A DNA stretch of 64,000 nucleotides. It comes from Mycolicibacterium agri. Lineage in GTDB: Bacteria; Actinomycetota; Actinomycetes; Mycobacteriales; Mycobacteriaceae. Where the stretch lies: contig NZ_PDCP01000032.1 in the NCBI RefSeq assembly GCF_002553505.1, positions 1-64,000 on the forward strand. The letters are read 5' to 3'. Positions 32,255 through 41,543 of the stretch are shown piece by piece. The notes below the pieces were generated by a model that had not been told where the DNA came from, did not search any database, and saw nothing but the letters and a program-made list of their open reading frames with translations. The position numbers and the translations under genes were made by a program. Position 1 is the first letter of the stretch. Each line of letters begins with the position of its first letter.

Positions 32255-35200
32255 GTGAGCACCTATCCGAAGCAGGCAGGCGGCGCGCCCAACTTCCCGG
32301 CGCTGGAGGCCGAGGTCCTGCAGTACTGGGCGAGCGACGACACCTTCCGCGCCAGCATCGAGCGCCGCGAAGGTGCCCCGGAATTCGTGTTCTACGACGG
32401 GCCGCCGTTCGCCAACGGCCTGCCGCACTACGGCCACCTGCTCACCGGCTATGTCAAGGACATCGTGCCGCGGTACCGCACGATGCGCGGCTACAAGGTG
32501 GAGCGCCGTTTCGGCTGGGACACCCACGGCCTGCCCGCCGAACTCGAGGTGCAACGCCAACTCGGCATCACCGACAAGTCCCAGATCGACGAGATGGGCA
32601 TCGAGAAGTTCAACGATGCCTGCCGCGCGTCGGTGCTGCGCTACACCAACGAGTGGCGGGCCTACGTCACCCGGCAGGCCCGCTGGGTCGACTTCGACAA
32701 CGACTACAAGACACTCGATCTGTCGTTCATGGAGTCGGTGATCTGGGCGTTCAAACAGTTGTGGGACAAGGGCCTTGCCTATGAGGGGTACCGCGTCCTG
32801 CCGTACTGCTGGAACGACGAGACACCGCTGTCCAGCCACGAACTGCGGATGGACGACGATGTCTACCAGAGCCGCCAGGATCCCGCGATCACCGTCGGGT
32901 TGAAGGTCACCGACGGGCCGTTGGCCGATGCGTACCTGTTGATCTGGACGACCACACCGTGGACGTTGCCGTCCAACCAGGCGGTGGCGGTCAACCCGGA
33001 CATCGACTACGTGGTGGTGAAGTCGGGGGAGCGGCGCTACGTGCTCGCGCAGGCCCGTCTGGCGGCCTACGCCAGGGAGTTCGGAGACGAGCCCGAGATC
33101 GTGGCCACCTACCGCGGCGCAGATCTGGTCGGTACCCGCTATCTGCCGCCGTTCCCGTATTTCCTCAACGCGCCCAACAGTTTTCAGGTGCTGCCCGGCG
33201 ACTTCGTGTCGACCGAGGACGGCACAGGGCTGGTGCACATGTCGCCGGCATACGGCGAGGACGACATGGCCACGGCCCAGGCGGCCGACATCGTTGCGGT
33301 CACCCCGGTGGACGCGCGGGGCCGGTTCGACGAGACGGTGCCCGATTACACCGGCCAGCACGTGTTCGACGCCAACCCGCAGATCATCCGCGACCTGAAG
33401 AACGGCACCGGCTCGGCCGCGCAGAACGGCGCGGTGCTGCTGCGCCACGAGACCTACGAACACTCATACCCGCACTGCTGGCGGTGCCGTAATCCGCTGA
33501 TCTACCGCGCGGTGTCGTCGTGGTTTGTGAAGGTCAGCTCGTTCCGCGACCGCATGGTCGAGCTCAACCAGCAGATCACCTGGTATCCGGAGCACGTCAA
33601 AGACGGCCAGTTCGGCAAGTGGTTGCAGGGCGCCCGCGACTGGTCGATCTCGCGAAATCGCTACTGGGGCACACCGATTCCGGTGTGGATCTCCGACGAC
33701 CCTGCCTATCCGCGCATCGACGTGTACGGAAGTCTCGACGAGCTCGAGCGCGACTTCGGAGTGCGCCCCGACAACCTGCACCGGCCCTACATCGACGAAC
33801 TGACCCGGCCCAATCCCGATGACCCGACCGGCAAGTCGACGATGCGGCGCATCCCCGACGTGTTCGACGTCTGGTTCGACTCGGGCTCCATGCCGTACGC
33901 GCAGGTGCACTATCCGTTCGGGAACACCGAATGGTTCGAGTCGCATTTCCCCGGCGACTTCATCGTCGAATACATCGGGCAGACCAGGGGATGGTTCTAC
34001 ACCTTGCACGTGCTGGCCACCGCCCTGTTCGACAAGCCGGCGTTCCGGACGTGCGTGGCGCACGGCATCGTGTTGGGTAACGACGGCCAGAAGATGAGCA
34101 AGTCGTTGCGCAATTACCCCGACGTCACAGAGGTTTTCGACCGCGACGGCTCCGACGCCATGCGGTGGTTTCTGATGGCATCGCCGATCCTGCGCGGCGG
34201 CAACCTGATCGTCACCGAGCAGGGCATCCGCGATGGCGTTCGCCAGGTGCTGCTGCCGTTCTGGAACGCCTACACGTTCCTTGCGCTCTATGCGCCGAAG
34301 AAGGGCACCTGGCGCACCGATTCCAAGCACGTGCTGGACCGCTACATCCTGGCCAAGCTGGCCAAGCTGCGCGACGACCTGACCGAGTCGATGGACGTGT
34401 GCGACATCTCCGGCGCCTGCGACGAGTTGCGGCAGTTCACCGAGGCGCTGACGAATTGGTATGTGCGCCGGTCGCGTTCGCGGTTCTGGGAGGAAGATCC
34501 CGATGCCATCGACACGCTGCACACCGTGCTGGAGATGACCGCCCGGTTGGCGGCGCCGCTGCTGCCGTTGACCACCGAGGTGATCTGGCGCGGCATCACC
34601 GGCGAACGTTCCGTGCATCTGACCGACTGGCCCGAGTCGGGTGACCTGCCGCACGACGCCGAACTGGTGGCGACCATGGACCAGGTCCGCGAGGTGGCGT
34701 CGGCGGCGTCGTCGCTGCGCAAGGCGAAGAAGCTGCGGGTGCGGCTGCCGCTACCGAAACTTACTGTGGCGGTTGAGAATCCGCAGCGGCTGGAGCCGTT
34801 CGTGGATCTGCTCGCCGACGAGTTGAACGTCAAGCATGTCGAGTTGACCGACGACATCGCCGCCTACGGGCGCTTCGAGCTGACCGTCAACGCGCGCGAG
34901 GCCGGTCCGCGTCTCGGCAAGGACGTGCAGGCCGCGATCAAGGCCGTCAAGGCCGGCCAAGGGGTGCTCAACCCCGACGGCACACTGACCGCCGGTCCCG
35001 CGGTGCTGCAGCCGCACGAGTTCAGCTCGCGGCTGGTGGCCGCCGACCCCGAGTACACCGCAGCGCTGCCGGAGGGATCGGGCCTGGTGGTGCTCGACGC
35101 CACCGTGACTCCGGAGTTGGAAGCCGAGGGCTGGGCCCGCGACATGATCCGCGAGCTGCAGGAGGCCCGGCGGCGCGCCGGCCTCGACATCGGCGACCGC

Positions 35201-35407
35201 ATCGAGCTCGAGTTGACCATCGACGGCTACCCGGACGGTTGGCGCGACGAGCTGAGCGACCTGATCGCGGGCGAGCTGCTGGCCACACAGTTCACGATCA
35301 AAACCGATCCCAGCCTGACACCGCCCGCCGCAGACGGTGACTGGGCGACGGGGGTCATCGGCCAGAACTATCCGTTCCGCCTGCGGCGCATCGAGCACAG
35401 CGCCTGA
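32255..35407 (+). CDS. ileS: Isoleucyl-tRNA synthetase (eukaryote-like type)
   Basis: A 1050-residue class I synthetase charging tRNA-Ile. The HIGH motif reads HYGH (residues 58-61) and KMSKS lies near 613-617; the CP1 editing insert sits between them. Its length, and the absence of the C-terminal zinc-binding domain seen in most bacterial IleRS, match the eukaryote-like IleS2 class found in mycobacteria, which is intrinsically tolerant of mupirocin. The GTG at 32255 is preferred because the T-box and its sequestered ribosome-binding site lie immediately upstream. The convergent diiron-protein gene ends four bases downstream. Confidence 0.97.
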   Translation: MSTYPKQAGGAPNFPALEAEVLQYWASDDTFRASIERREGAPEFVFYDGPPFANGLPHYGHLLTGYVKDIVPRYRTMRGYKVERRFGWDTHGLPAELEVQRQLGITDKSQIDEMGIEKFNDACRASVLRYTNEWRAYVTRQARWVDFDNDYKTLDLSFMESVIWAFKQLWDKGLAYEGYRVLPYCWNDETPLSSHELRMDDDVYQSRQDPAITVGLKVTDGPLADAYLLIWTTTPWTLPSNQAVAVNPDIDYVVVKSGERRYVLAQARLAAYAREFGDEPEIVATYRGADLVGTRYLPPFPYFLNAPNSFQVLPGDFVSTEDGTGLVHMSPAYGEDDMATAQAADIVAVTPVDARGRFDETVPDYTGQHVFDANPQIIRDLKNGTGSAAQNGAVLLRHETYEHSYPHCWRCRNPLIYRAVSSWFVKVSSFRDRMVELNQQITWYPEHVKDGQFGKWLQGARDWSISRNRYWGTPIPVWISDDPAYPRIDVYGSLDELERDFGVRPDNLHRPYIDELTRPNPDDPTGKSTMRRIPDVFDVWFDSGSMPYAQVHYPFGNTEWFESHFPGDFIVEYIGQTRGWFYTLHVLATALFDKPAFRTCVAHGIVLGNDGQKMSKSLRNYPDVTEVFDRDGSDAMRWFLMASPILRGGNLIVTEQGIRDGVRQVLLPFWNAYTFLALYAPKKGTWRTDSKHVLDRYILAKLAKLRDDLTESMDVCDISGACDELRQFTEALTNWYVRRSRSRFWEEDPDAIDTLHTVLEMTARLAAPLLPLTTEVIWRGITGERSVHLTDWPESGDLPHDAELVATMDQVREVASAASSLRKAKKLRVRLPLPKLTVAVENPQRLEPFVDLLADELNVKHVELTDDIAAYGRFELTVNAREAGPRLGKDVQAAIKAVKAGQGVLNPDGTLTAGPAVLQPHEFSSRLVAADPEYTAALPEGSGLVVLDATVTPELEAEGWARDMIRELQEARRRAGLDIGDRIELELTIDGYPDGWRDELSDLIAGELLATQFTIKTDPSLTPPAADGDWATGVIGQNYPFRLRRIEHSA

Positions 35408-35411
35408 GCGG

Positions 35412-36134
35412 TCAGCGGCGCAGCACGGCGGCGGCCAGCGTCGCGAAGTCGGCGAGCACGTCGCGGATGAAGCGGGTGCGCCGGTAGCCGATCGCATCGA
35501 GCAACCGGCCGTGGTCGACGGCGACCACCGTCGTCGCGCCGATCGCGGTCAGCCACCAGAAGGCCAACGCCACCGCCCGCGTCGGCGGGCGTGCGTCGGC
35601 GAAACCTGCGCGCAATCGGTCCCGCTGGAACCGCACGTGCGGGTGTTCGTCTGCGACGATGCGGGCCGCTACCGCGCGCACCACGGGATCGGGGCCCGCG
35701 CCGGCCAGCCCGCCGTAGTACGACAGCGCGACCACCTCGGCGACGGCCAGCACCATCAACTCCGTGCGCAGCCCCATCAGCCTGCGCAGGCGCACGAACA
35801 CCGCATCGGACCAGTGTTTGCGCATCGGTTGGCCGCCGAGATAGCCGAGCAGGCGCAGTAGCAGTGCCGCATGCTGCTGCTCTTCGGCCACGAAAAGTTC
35901 TGCCGCTTGCCAATATTCGGTATCACCCGCGCGCGCTGCCTTGCGCAGCAGTTGCTCGCCGTCGCCGCTTTCGCCGAGCTGGAAACGCCGGATCGAGTCG
36001 ATCAGCGGGCGCCGCAGCGCTTCACCGATCTCGCATGGCTTGTCGAACGGGATCGCCGCGTCGGTCTCGGCGTGCACCTGTTCGTTTTTCCGGAAGTGGT
36101 CGACCCAGCTGGCGAAGGCGACCTGTTGAGTCAT
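35412..36134 (-). CDS. Ferritin-like diiron protein (possible AurF-type oxygenase)
   Basis: A 240-residue helical protein with ferritin-like metal motifs: AEEQQHA (EExxH) near residues 84-90, a further Glu in LAVAEVVALSYYG, and ADEHPHVRFQRDRL (DExxH) near 160-173. This spacing fits diiron oxygenases of the AurF/ferritin-like group; the substrate is unknown. The ATG at 36134 lies seven bases after a TAGCGT -10 on the minus strand, whereas the upstream in-frame GTG at 36143 lies inside it. It is divergent from dinX, their promoters sharing a 33-base gap. No equivalent lies beside dinX in M. tuberculosis, as far as I recall. Confidence 0.75.
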   Translation of the reverse strand: MTQQVAFASWVDHFRKNEQVHAETDAAIPFDKPCEIGEALRRPLIDSIRRFQLGESGDGEQLLRKAARAGDTEYWQAAELFVAEEQQHAALLLRLLGYLGGQPMRKHWSDAVFVRLRRLMGLRTELMVLAVAEVVALSYYGGLAGAGPDPVVRAVAARIVADEHPHVRFQRDRLRAGFADARPPTRAVALAFWWLTAIGATTVVAVDHGRLLDAIGYRRTRFIRDVLADFATLAAAVLRR

Positions 36135-36167
36135 GGCGGCCACGCTAGCGCCTTAGCATCGGCAGTT

Positions 36168-37532
36168 GTGGCTGCGCGTTGGGTGTTGCACCTCGACATG
36201 GACGCATTCTTCGCGTCGGTCGAGCAACTGACCCGCCCGACGCTGCGCGGGCGACCGGTGCTCGTCGGCGGGTTGGGCGGCCGCGGCGTGGTCGCGGGCG
36301 CCAGCTACGAATCGCGCGTCTACGGCGCCCGATCGGCCATGCCCATGCATCAGGCCCGCAGGCTCGTCGGCGCGACCGCCGTGGTGCTGCCGCCGCGCGG
36401 TGTGGTCTACGGGGTGGCCAGCCGCCGCGTGCTCGACACGGTCAGAGAAACCGTGCCGGTGCTCGAGCAGCTGTCCTACGACGAGGCGTTCGGCGAGCCC
36501 GCCGAGCTGGCCGGGGCCGGCGAGCGCGACGTGCAGGCGTTCTGCGAGGCGCTGCGGGCCAAGATCCGCGACGTGACGGGGCTGGTCGCCTCGGTCGGTG
36601 CGGGATCGGGGAAACAGATCGCCAAGATCGCCTCCGGGCTGGCCAAACCCGACGGCATCCGCGTGGTGGCCCGCGACGAGGAGACGCGGCTGCTGGCCGG
36701 TCTGCCGGTGCGGCGGCTGTGGGGGATCGGCCCGGTCGCCGAGGAGAAGCTGCATCGGCTGGGCATCGAGACCATCGGCGCGTTCGCGGCGCTCTCGGAC
36801 GCCGAGGCGGCCAACATCCTCGGCGGAACCGTCGGGCCCGCACTGCATCGGCTGGCCCGCGGCATCGACGATCGGCCGGTCGCGGAGAACGGGCCCGCCA
36901 AGCAGATCAGCGCCGAGTCCACCTTCCCGCAGGACTTGACGACGCTGGATCAACTGCGCGAAGCGGTGGGGCCGATCGGCGAGCATGCGCACGCCCGCCT
37001 CGAGAAGGACGGCCGCGGCGCGCGCACGGTCACCGTCAAGCTGCGGAAGGCCGACATGAGCATCCTGACCCGCTCAGCGACCCTGCCGTACGCCACCACC
37101 GACGCCGCGACACTGATCGCAATGGCCAGGCGGCTGCTGCTGGACCCGGTGGAAGTGGGGCCGATTCGCCTTGTCGGCGTTGGCTTTTCGGGCCTGTCCG
37201 AAGTGCGCCAGGAGTCGCTGTTTCCCGACCTGGAGTTGATCGCCGAGGACGTGCCTGCCACCGGATTGCCGCAGACGTTGACCGAAGCCACCGAGCGCGC
37301 CTCGGCCTGGCGGATCGGCGACGACGTCAGCCACCCCGATTACGGGCACGGCTGGATTCAGGGCGCCGGGCACGGCGTGATGACCGTGCGCTTCGAGACC
37401 CGAAGCACCGGGCCGGGTCCCGTGCGCACATTTCCCGACAGCACGCCCGAGATCGAGCGCGCCAACCCGGTCGACAGCCTGGACTGGCCGGAACACGTCA
37501 GCGAGTTGAACCGCTACCAGAGCTCTCCGTAG
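36168..37532 (+). CDS. dinX: DNA polymerase IV DinX (DinB1-type, Y family)
   Basis: A 454-residue translesion polymerase. Palm motifs LHLDMDAFFASVEQL (first catalytic Asp near residue 9) and LSYDEAFGEP (catalytic Asp-Glu) are intact; helix-hairpin-helix SVGAGSGKQIAKIASGLAKP follows. A beta-clamp-binding motif QESLF lies near residue 345, and a C-terminal extension resembles that of M. tuberculosis Rv1537. TAGCAT (36154-36159) ends eight bases before the GTG, so the mRNA is probably leaderless. Its end overlaps the convergent secreted-protein gene by 19 bases. Confidence 0.95.
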   Translation: MAARWVLHLDMDAFFASVEQLTRPTLRGRPVLVGGLGGRGVVAGASYESRVYGARSAMPMHQARRLVGATAVVLPPRGVVYGVASRRVLDTVRETVPVLEQLSYDEAFGEPAELAGAGERDVQAFCEALRAKIRDVTGLVASVGAGSGKQIAKIASGLAKPDGIRVVARDEETRLLAGLPVRRLWGIGPVAEEKLHRLGIETIGAFAALSDAEAANILGGTVGPALHRLARGIDDRPVAENGPAKQISAESTFPQDLTTLDQLREAVGPIGEHAHARLEKDGRGARTVTVKLRKADMSILTRSATLPYATTDAATLIAMARRLLLDPVEVGPIRLVGVGFSGLSEVRQESLFPDLELIAEDVPATGLPQTLTEATERASAWRIGDDVSHPDYGHGWIQGAGHGVMTVRFETRSTGPGPVRTFPDSTPEIERANPVDSLDWPEHVSELNRYQSSP

Positions 37533-37972
37533 GTGGCGGCGACGACGAAGCCGTGGTCGTCGTAGGTCTCGCAATGCACCGTGCCCTGATGCTCGACGGC
37601 ACACGTGGCGCCCCAGTTCTCCAACCGGCACCCCTCGGGTAGGACATCGACGTCGCGGGTGAACGACGGCGTGTCGGAGTGCCGGTACTCCGCGGGCCCC
37701 CAGCTGTTGACGACGACCTGGTTGGTGCCGGGCGGCGCATCGGTGGGCACCGCGTCACACCCGACCGGCCCGCCGTTCGGGCCGATCCCGCAGTGCCGTC
37801 CATCGGGCGTCTTGAAGAATTTGTGGGCGTAATCGGTGTCGGTGGTGTAATTCCCTTGCGCGAGCGGGTATTCGCGGATGTCGTTGTGGTCGTGCGGCGG
37901 TTCCGCAGCGGCGCTCTGCGCAACGGACAAACCGACGAATGCCACAGCGGCCACGATGACGGCTCTGCGCAT
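37514..37972 (-). CDS. Secreted protein of unknown function
   Basis: A 152-residue protein with a clear Sec signal peptide (MRRAVIVAAVAFVGLSVAQS then AAAEPP, cleavage near residue 23). The mature part holds His-rich EPPHDHNDIREYP and four cysteines (CGIGPNGGPVGC, EGC, ATC, HCE region), consistent with disulfides outside the cytoplasm. It has no characterised family that I recognise. It lies downstream of ansA on the same strand, separated from it by the 24-bp tandem repeat, and overlaps the end of dinX. Confidence 0.8.
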   Translation of the reverse strand: MRRAVIVAAVAFVGLSVAQSAAAEPPHDHNDIREYPLAQGNYTTDTDYAHKFFKTPDGRHCGIGPNGGPVGCDAVPTDAPPGTNQVVVNSWGPAEYRHSDTPSFTRDVDVLPEGCRLENWGATCAVEHQGTVHCETYDDHGFVVAATYGELW

Positions 37973-37988
37973 GTCACCCTCCCCTCGT

Positions 37989-38076
37989 CAGCCCCGCCGG
38001 GCTCCCGTCCATTCAGCCCCATTGGGCTCCCGTCCATCAGCCCCATTGGGCTCCCGTCCATCAGCCCCATTGGGCT
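37989..38076. repeat. 24-bp tandem repeat derived from the 3' end of ansA
   Basis: Four units: a diverged 25-bp copy (37989-38013), two identical 24-bp copies (38014-38037 and 38038-38061) and a partial copy (38062-38076). The unit contains AGCCC-CATT-GGGCT, a short hairpin. Read on the minus strand, the ansA stop codon and last codons (Ala-Gln-Trp-Gly-stop) lie in the partial copy and are recreated in each further unit, because 24 bases keep the frame. The array therefore looks like amplification of the gene's 3' tip, placing several hairpins behind ansA. Confidence 0.85.
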
Positions 38077-39002
38077 ATCACGTCATTGACCGGTGAGCCG
38101 CTCGCCAAAGCGGCCATCACCAGCACACGGGCCTGCGGCGGCCGCAGGCGTGGCACCATCACCGCGCCGGCGTCCACCAGATCGCGACCCGGCCCGTACC
38201 CGGCGCCGACCTTACCGCCGGGGACGCGGGTCGACACCGCCACCTCCACGCCGTCGCGGCAGTGCCGCCGCACCGCCTCGATCATCGCCGCGCCCGCGTT
38301 GCCCGCCCCCAACGCCTCCAGGACCACGCCCCGCGCGCCTGCCCGCACGCACGCGTCCAGCGCCACACCGTCGGCGCCCGGATACACCGCGAGGATGTCG
38401 ACGCGTGGCGCGTCGGCGCTGGGCAGCGCTCCGAAGAACGGCCGCTGCTTGGCGCCGTGCTGGGTGAAGCGTCCGTCGGCGACGGCCCCGACGGCGACCC
38501 CGTCAAACCCCGTGAGGTCGGCCGTTGCCACCTTGTGCAACCCGAGCGGTTGCCACACCGTGCCTGCGAAGCTGACCAGAACGCCGAGGCCGCGCGAACG
38601 TGGATCGGCCGCGACGGCCAGCGCGTCGCGCAGATTCCGCGGGCCGTCGGCGTCGGGCGCGTCGGCGCTGCGCTGCGCGCCGGTGAGCACGACGGGCAGT
38701 GCGCCGTCGTAGGTCAGCTCCAGCCAGAGCGCCGTTTCCTCCATGGTGTCGGTGCCGTGCGTGACCACCACACCGTCGGCGCGTGACGGCGTAGCGACCG
38801 CGGCGACCGCCGTGCGCATCGAGTCCCAATCGGCAGGCGTCAGCTGCGAACTGTCCAGCGACATCAGGTCGATCACCTCGACGTGAGGCCCTTGCAGCCC
38901 GGACACCAGCTCGACACCGCTGGTGGTCGGTCGTTTGACGCCGTCATCGCCGACGTTGCTGGCGATCGTCCCGCCGGTGGTGATGACGACGAGGCGGCTC
39001 AC
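38061..39002 (-). CDS. ansA: L-asparaginase
   Basis: A 313-residue type I/II-fold L-asparaginase that hydrolyses asparagine to aspartate and ammonia. The two catalytic threonines are in TTGGTIAS near the N-terminus and in VTHGTDTMEETALWLELTYD, with Asp and Lys following in the latter block's family pattern. No signal peptide is present in the chosen start, GTG 39002 (VSRLVVITTGGTIAS). A longer frame reaching 39143 reads antisense into lspA and is not supported. The last codons lie in a tandem repeat. It is divergent from lspA. Confidence 0.93.
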   Translation of the reverse strand: MSRLVVITTGGTIASNVGDDGVKRPTTSGVELVSGLQGPHVEVIDLMSLDSSQLTPADWDSMRTAVAAVATPSRADGVVVTHGTDTMEETALWLELTYDGALPVVLTGAQRSADAPDADGPRNLRDALAVAADPRSRGLGVLVSFAGTVWQPLGLHKVATADLTGFDGVAVGAVADGRFTQHGAKQRPFFGALPSADAPRVDILAVYPGADGVALDACVRAGARGVVLEALGAGNAGAAMIEAVRRHCRDGVEVAVSTRVPGGKVGAGYGPGRDLVDAGAVMVPRLRPPQARVLVMAALASGSPVNDVIAQWG

Positions 39003-39043
39003 GCCCTCATCATCGCAAAGCCGACCTTTGGAATGATGGGAGA

Positions 39044-39604
39044 GTGACTGATGAATCGGCCCATTCGAGCGAGCCGCTGACCGCTGGGCAGGACGAGCAG
39101 CCGAAGCCTCGGCGCCGGACCCGGCTGCTGGTGACGGTCGCATCGGTCGTGTTGGCGCTCGACATCGTCACCAAGGTGCTGGCGGTCAACCTGCTCACGC
39201 CCGGCCAGCCGGTGTCGATCATCGGCGACACCGTCACCTGGACCCTGGTGCGCAACTCCGGCGCCGCGTTCTCGATGGCGACGGGCTACACGTGGGTGCT
39301 GACGCTGATCGCCAGCGCCGTGGTGGTCGGCATCATCTGGATGGGCAGGCGGCTGGTGTCGCCGTGGTGGGCGATCGGTCTCGGCATGATCCTCGGCGGG
39401 GCGTTGGGCAACCTCGTGGACCGGTTCTTCCGCTCACCGGGGCCGCTGCAGGGCCATGTCGTCGACTTCCTGTCCATCGGCTGGTGGCCGGTGTTCAACG
39501 TCGCCGACCCGGCGGTGGTCGGCGGCGCGATCCTTCTGGTCGCGCTGTCGCTGTTCGGCTTCGACTTCGACACCCCAGGCAGGCGGAAGGCCGAACCCTC
39601 CTGA
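39044..39604 (+). CDS. lspA: Lipoprotein signal peptidase (signal peptidase II)
   Basis: A 186-residue membrane aspartyl protease that removes signal peptides from diacylglyceryl prolipoproteins. After a 30-residue hydrophilic N-terminus come four membrane helices. The conserved blocks are VRNSGAAFSMATG, LGNLVDRFF (first catalytic Asp) and VFNVADPAVVGGA (second). GTG start with GGGAGA site. The stop overlaps the ATG of the following pseudouridine synthase gene (TGATG), so the two are coupled. Confidence 0.97.
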   Translation: MTDESAHSSEPLTAGQDEQPKPRRRTRLLVTVASVVLALDIVTKVLAVNLLTPGQPVSIIGDTVTWTLVRNSGAAFSMATGYTWVLTLIASAVVVGIIWMGRRLVSPWWAIGLGMILGGALGNLVDRFFRSPGPLQGHVVDFLSIGWWPVFNVADPAVVGGAILLVALSLFGFDFDTPGRRKAEPS

Positions 39605-40533
39605 TGGGCACCAAGTCGATGCCCGTTCCCGAGGGACTGGCCGGCATGCGGGTCGACGCCGGGCTGTCCCGCCTCCTCGGCCTGTCCCGCACCGCGGCCG
39701 CGACGCTGGCCGAAGAAGGCGGCGTCGAGCTGGACGGCACCCGCGTCGGCAAATCCGACCGGCTGACGGCGGGCGCGTGGCTGGAGGTGCGGCTGCCCGA
39801 ACCCCCCGCGGCGCCGCAGAATACGCCCGTCGCCATCGAGGGGATGACGATCCTGTACTCCGACGACGACATCGTGGCCGTCGACAAACCGGCGGGAGTG
39901 GCCGCCCACGCCACCGTGGGATGGGAAGGGCCGACGGTGCTCGGCGGGCTGGCCGCGGCCGGATTCCGCATCTCCACCTCGGGCATCCACGAACGACAAG
40001 GCATCGTGCACCGGCTCGACGTCGGAACCTCTGGCGTGATGGTGGTTGCGCTGTCCGAGCGCGCCTACACCGTGCTCAAGCGGGCGTTCAAGCAGCGCAC
40101 GGTGGAGAAGAGGTATCACGCTCTGGTGCAAGGACATCCGGATCCAACCAGCGGCACCATCGACGCGCCCATCGGCAGGCATCGCGGACACGACTGGAAA
40201 TTCGCCGTCACACGCGACGGGAGGCACAGCATCACGCACTACGACACGCTGGAAGCACACCAGGCCGCCAGTCTGCTCGACGTGGAACTGGAAACCGGTC
40301 GCACACACCAGATTCGGGTGCACTTCGCCGCATTGCACCATCCGTGTGCAGGCGACCTGACCTATGGCGCCGACCCGGTGCTGGCGAAACGGCTTGGGCT
40401 GGAACGGCAATGGCTGCACGCGCGGTCGTTGGCGTTCGCGCATCCCGCCGATGGTCGCCGCGTGGAGATCACCAGTCCCTACCCCTCCGACCTGCAGCAC
40501 GCTCTTGACATGCTGCGCAACCACGAACTGTGA
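39604..40533 (+). CDS. RluA/RluD-family 23S rRNA pseudouridine synthase
   Basis: A 309-residue pseudouridine synthase with an N-terminal S4 RNA-binding domain (about residues 15-70) and a catalytic domain with the diagnostic HRLDVGTSGVMVVA (catalytic Asp) and GRTHQIRVHFA. It isomerises uridines in large-subunit rRNA; which positions is not deducible from sequence alone. It overlaps lspA at its start and rarD at its end, so three genes form one tight operon. The M. tuberculosis counterpart is Rv1540. Confidence 0.94.
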   Translation: MGTKSMPVPEGLAGMRVDAGLSRLLGLSRTAAATLAEEGGVELDGTRVGKSDRLTAGAWLEVRLPEPPAAPQNTPVAIEGMTILYSDDDIVAVDKPAGVAAHATVGWEGPTVLGGLAAAGFRISTSGIHERQGIVHRLDVGTSGVMVVALSERAYTVLKRAFKQRTVEKRYHALVQGHPDPTSGTIDAPIGRHRGHDWKFAVTRDGRHSITHYDTLEAHQAASLLDVELETGRTHQIRVHFAALHHPCAGDLTYGADPVLAKRLGLERQWLHARSLAFAHPADGRRVEITSPYPSDLQHALDMLRNHEL

Positions 40534-41492
40534 GCGGGGGCCAGCGGCGCGCCGGTCTGCTGTTCGGTGTCGGCGCCAATGTGTGGTGGGGTCTGTGCCC
40601 GGGGTTCTTCCTGTTGCTGCTTCCCGCGACCGCGCCCGAGGTGCTGGCCCACCGGTTCGTGTGGAGTGCCGTGGCACTGGTGATCCTTCTCGCCGTGGTG
40701 CGCAGGCTCGGCGATCTGCGCAGGATGCGCGCAAAGACCTGGCTCCAACTGCTGGCCGCGTCGGCGCTCATCGCGACGAACTGGGGCACCTACATCTGGT
40801 CCGTCACACACGGACACGTCGTCGACGCGGCGCTCGGGTACTTCATCAATCCGTTGGTCACCGTGGCGCTCGGCGTGGTCATCTTCCGCGAGCGGGTCAA
40901 CGTCTGGCAGTCGTTGGCGCTGGTACTGGCCGTCGGCGCGGTGGTGATCCTGACCGCCGAGGTCGGTCAGGTGCCCTGGATCGCGCTGATCCTCGCGGTG
41001 ACGTTCGCGCTGTACAGCTTGGTCAAGAAGGTGGTCGACGCCGATCCACGGGTCAGCGTCGCAGTCGAGACGCTGTGGGCATCGCCGATCTCCATCGGCT
41101 TCATCATCTGGCTGCAGGTCACCCACCAGTCGCACTTCACCAGCCACGGGTGGGGCCACACGGTGTTGATGATGATCGCCGGGCCGGTCACCGCGACGCC
41201 GCTGCTGCTGTTCTCGGCCGCCGCGCAGCGCCTTCCGATGGTCACGCTTGGCCTGCTGTTCTACCTCAATCCCGCCCTGCAGATGGCATGGGGCGTGCTG
41301 GTCGGACACGAACCGATGCCGGTCGGCCGGTGGCTGGGCTTCGTGCTGATCTGGCTGGCGCTGGTGGTGTTCACCGCCGATGCGGTGCGGCGGGCACGAC
41401 GCACACCCCAGGACGTCGTCGGGGCCGAACTGCAGACAAGTCCAACAAGTGCCGAAAAAAGTGTGACAGCGCCGGGCCGTCGCGACTCCTAG
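40530..41492 (+). CDS. rarD: RarD/EamA family transporter
   Basis: A 320-residue drug/metabolite superfamily transporter with ten predicted helices and duplicated EamA halves. The RarD-type signatures ANVWWGLCPGFF, WGTYIWSVTHGHVVDAALGY and FYLNPALQMAWGVLVG are present. Substrates of this group are poorly known (chloramphenicol resistance is reported for some). The GTG overlaps the preceding stop (GTGA). It is absent from this position in M. tuberculosis, as far as I recall. Confidence 0.9.
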   Translation: MSGGQRRAGLLFGVGANVWWGLCPGFFLLLLPATAPEVLAHRFVWSAVALVILLAVVRRLGDLRRMRAKTWLQLLAASALIATNWGTYIWSVTHGHVVDAALGYFINPLVTVALGVVIFRERVNVWQSLALVLAVGAVVILTAEVGQVPWIALILAVTFALYSLVKKVVDADPRVSVAVETLWASPISIGFIIWLQVTHQSHFTSHGWGHTVLMMIAGPVTATPLLLFSAAAQRLPMVTLGLLFYLNPALQMAWGVLVGHEPMPVGRWLGFVLIWLALVVFTADAVRRARRTPQDVVGAELQTSPTSAEKSVTAPGRRDS

Positions 41493-41543
41493 CAGGTGAA
41501 CGTCGCCCAACCGGGGTGGCGACCACCGAAAAGGAGAAACATC

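Noticed and set aside
37498..38070. Frame encoding repeated MGLMDGSP followed by an Arg/Thr-rich chain
   Set aside because: It is the 24-bp repeat read in another register and then a shifted frame of the secreted protein; the 37514-37972 frame has a real signal peptide.
39003..39143. N-terminal extension of ansA
   Set aside because: It would be antisense to lspA and lacks homology; the family start is at GTG 39002.
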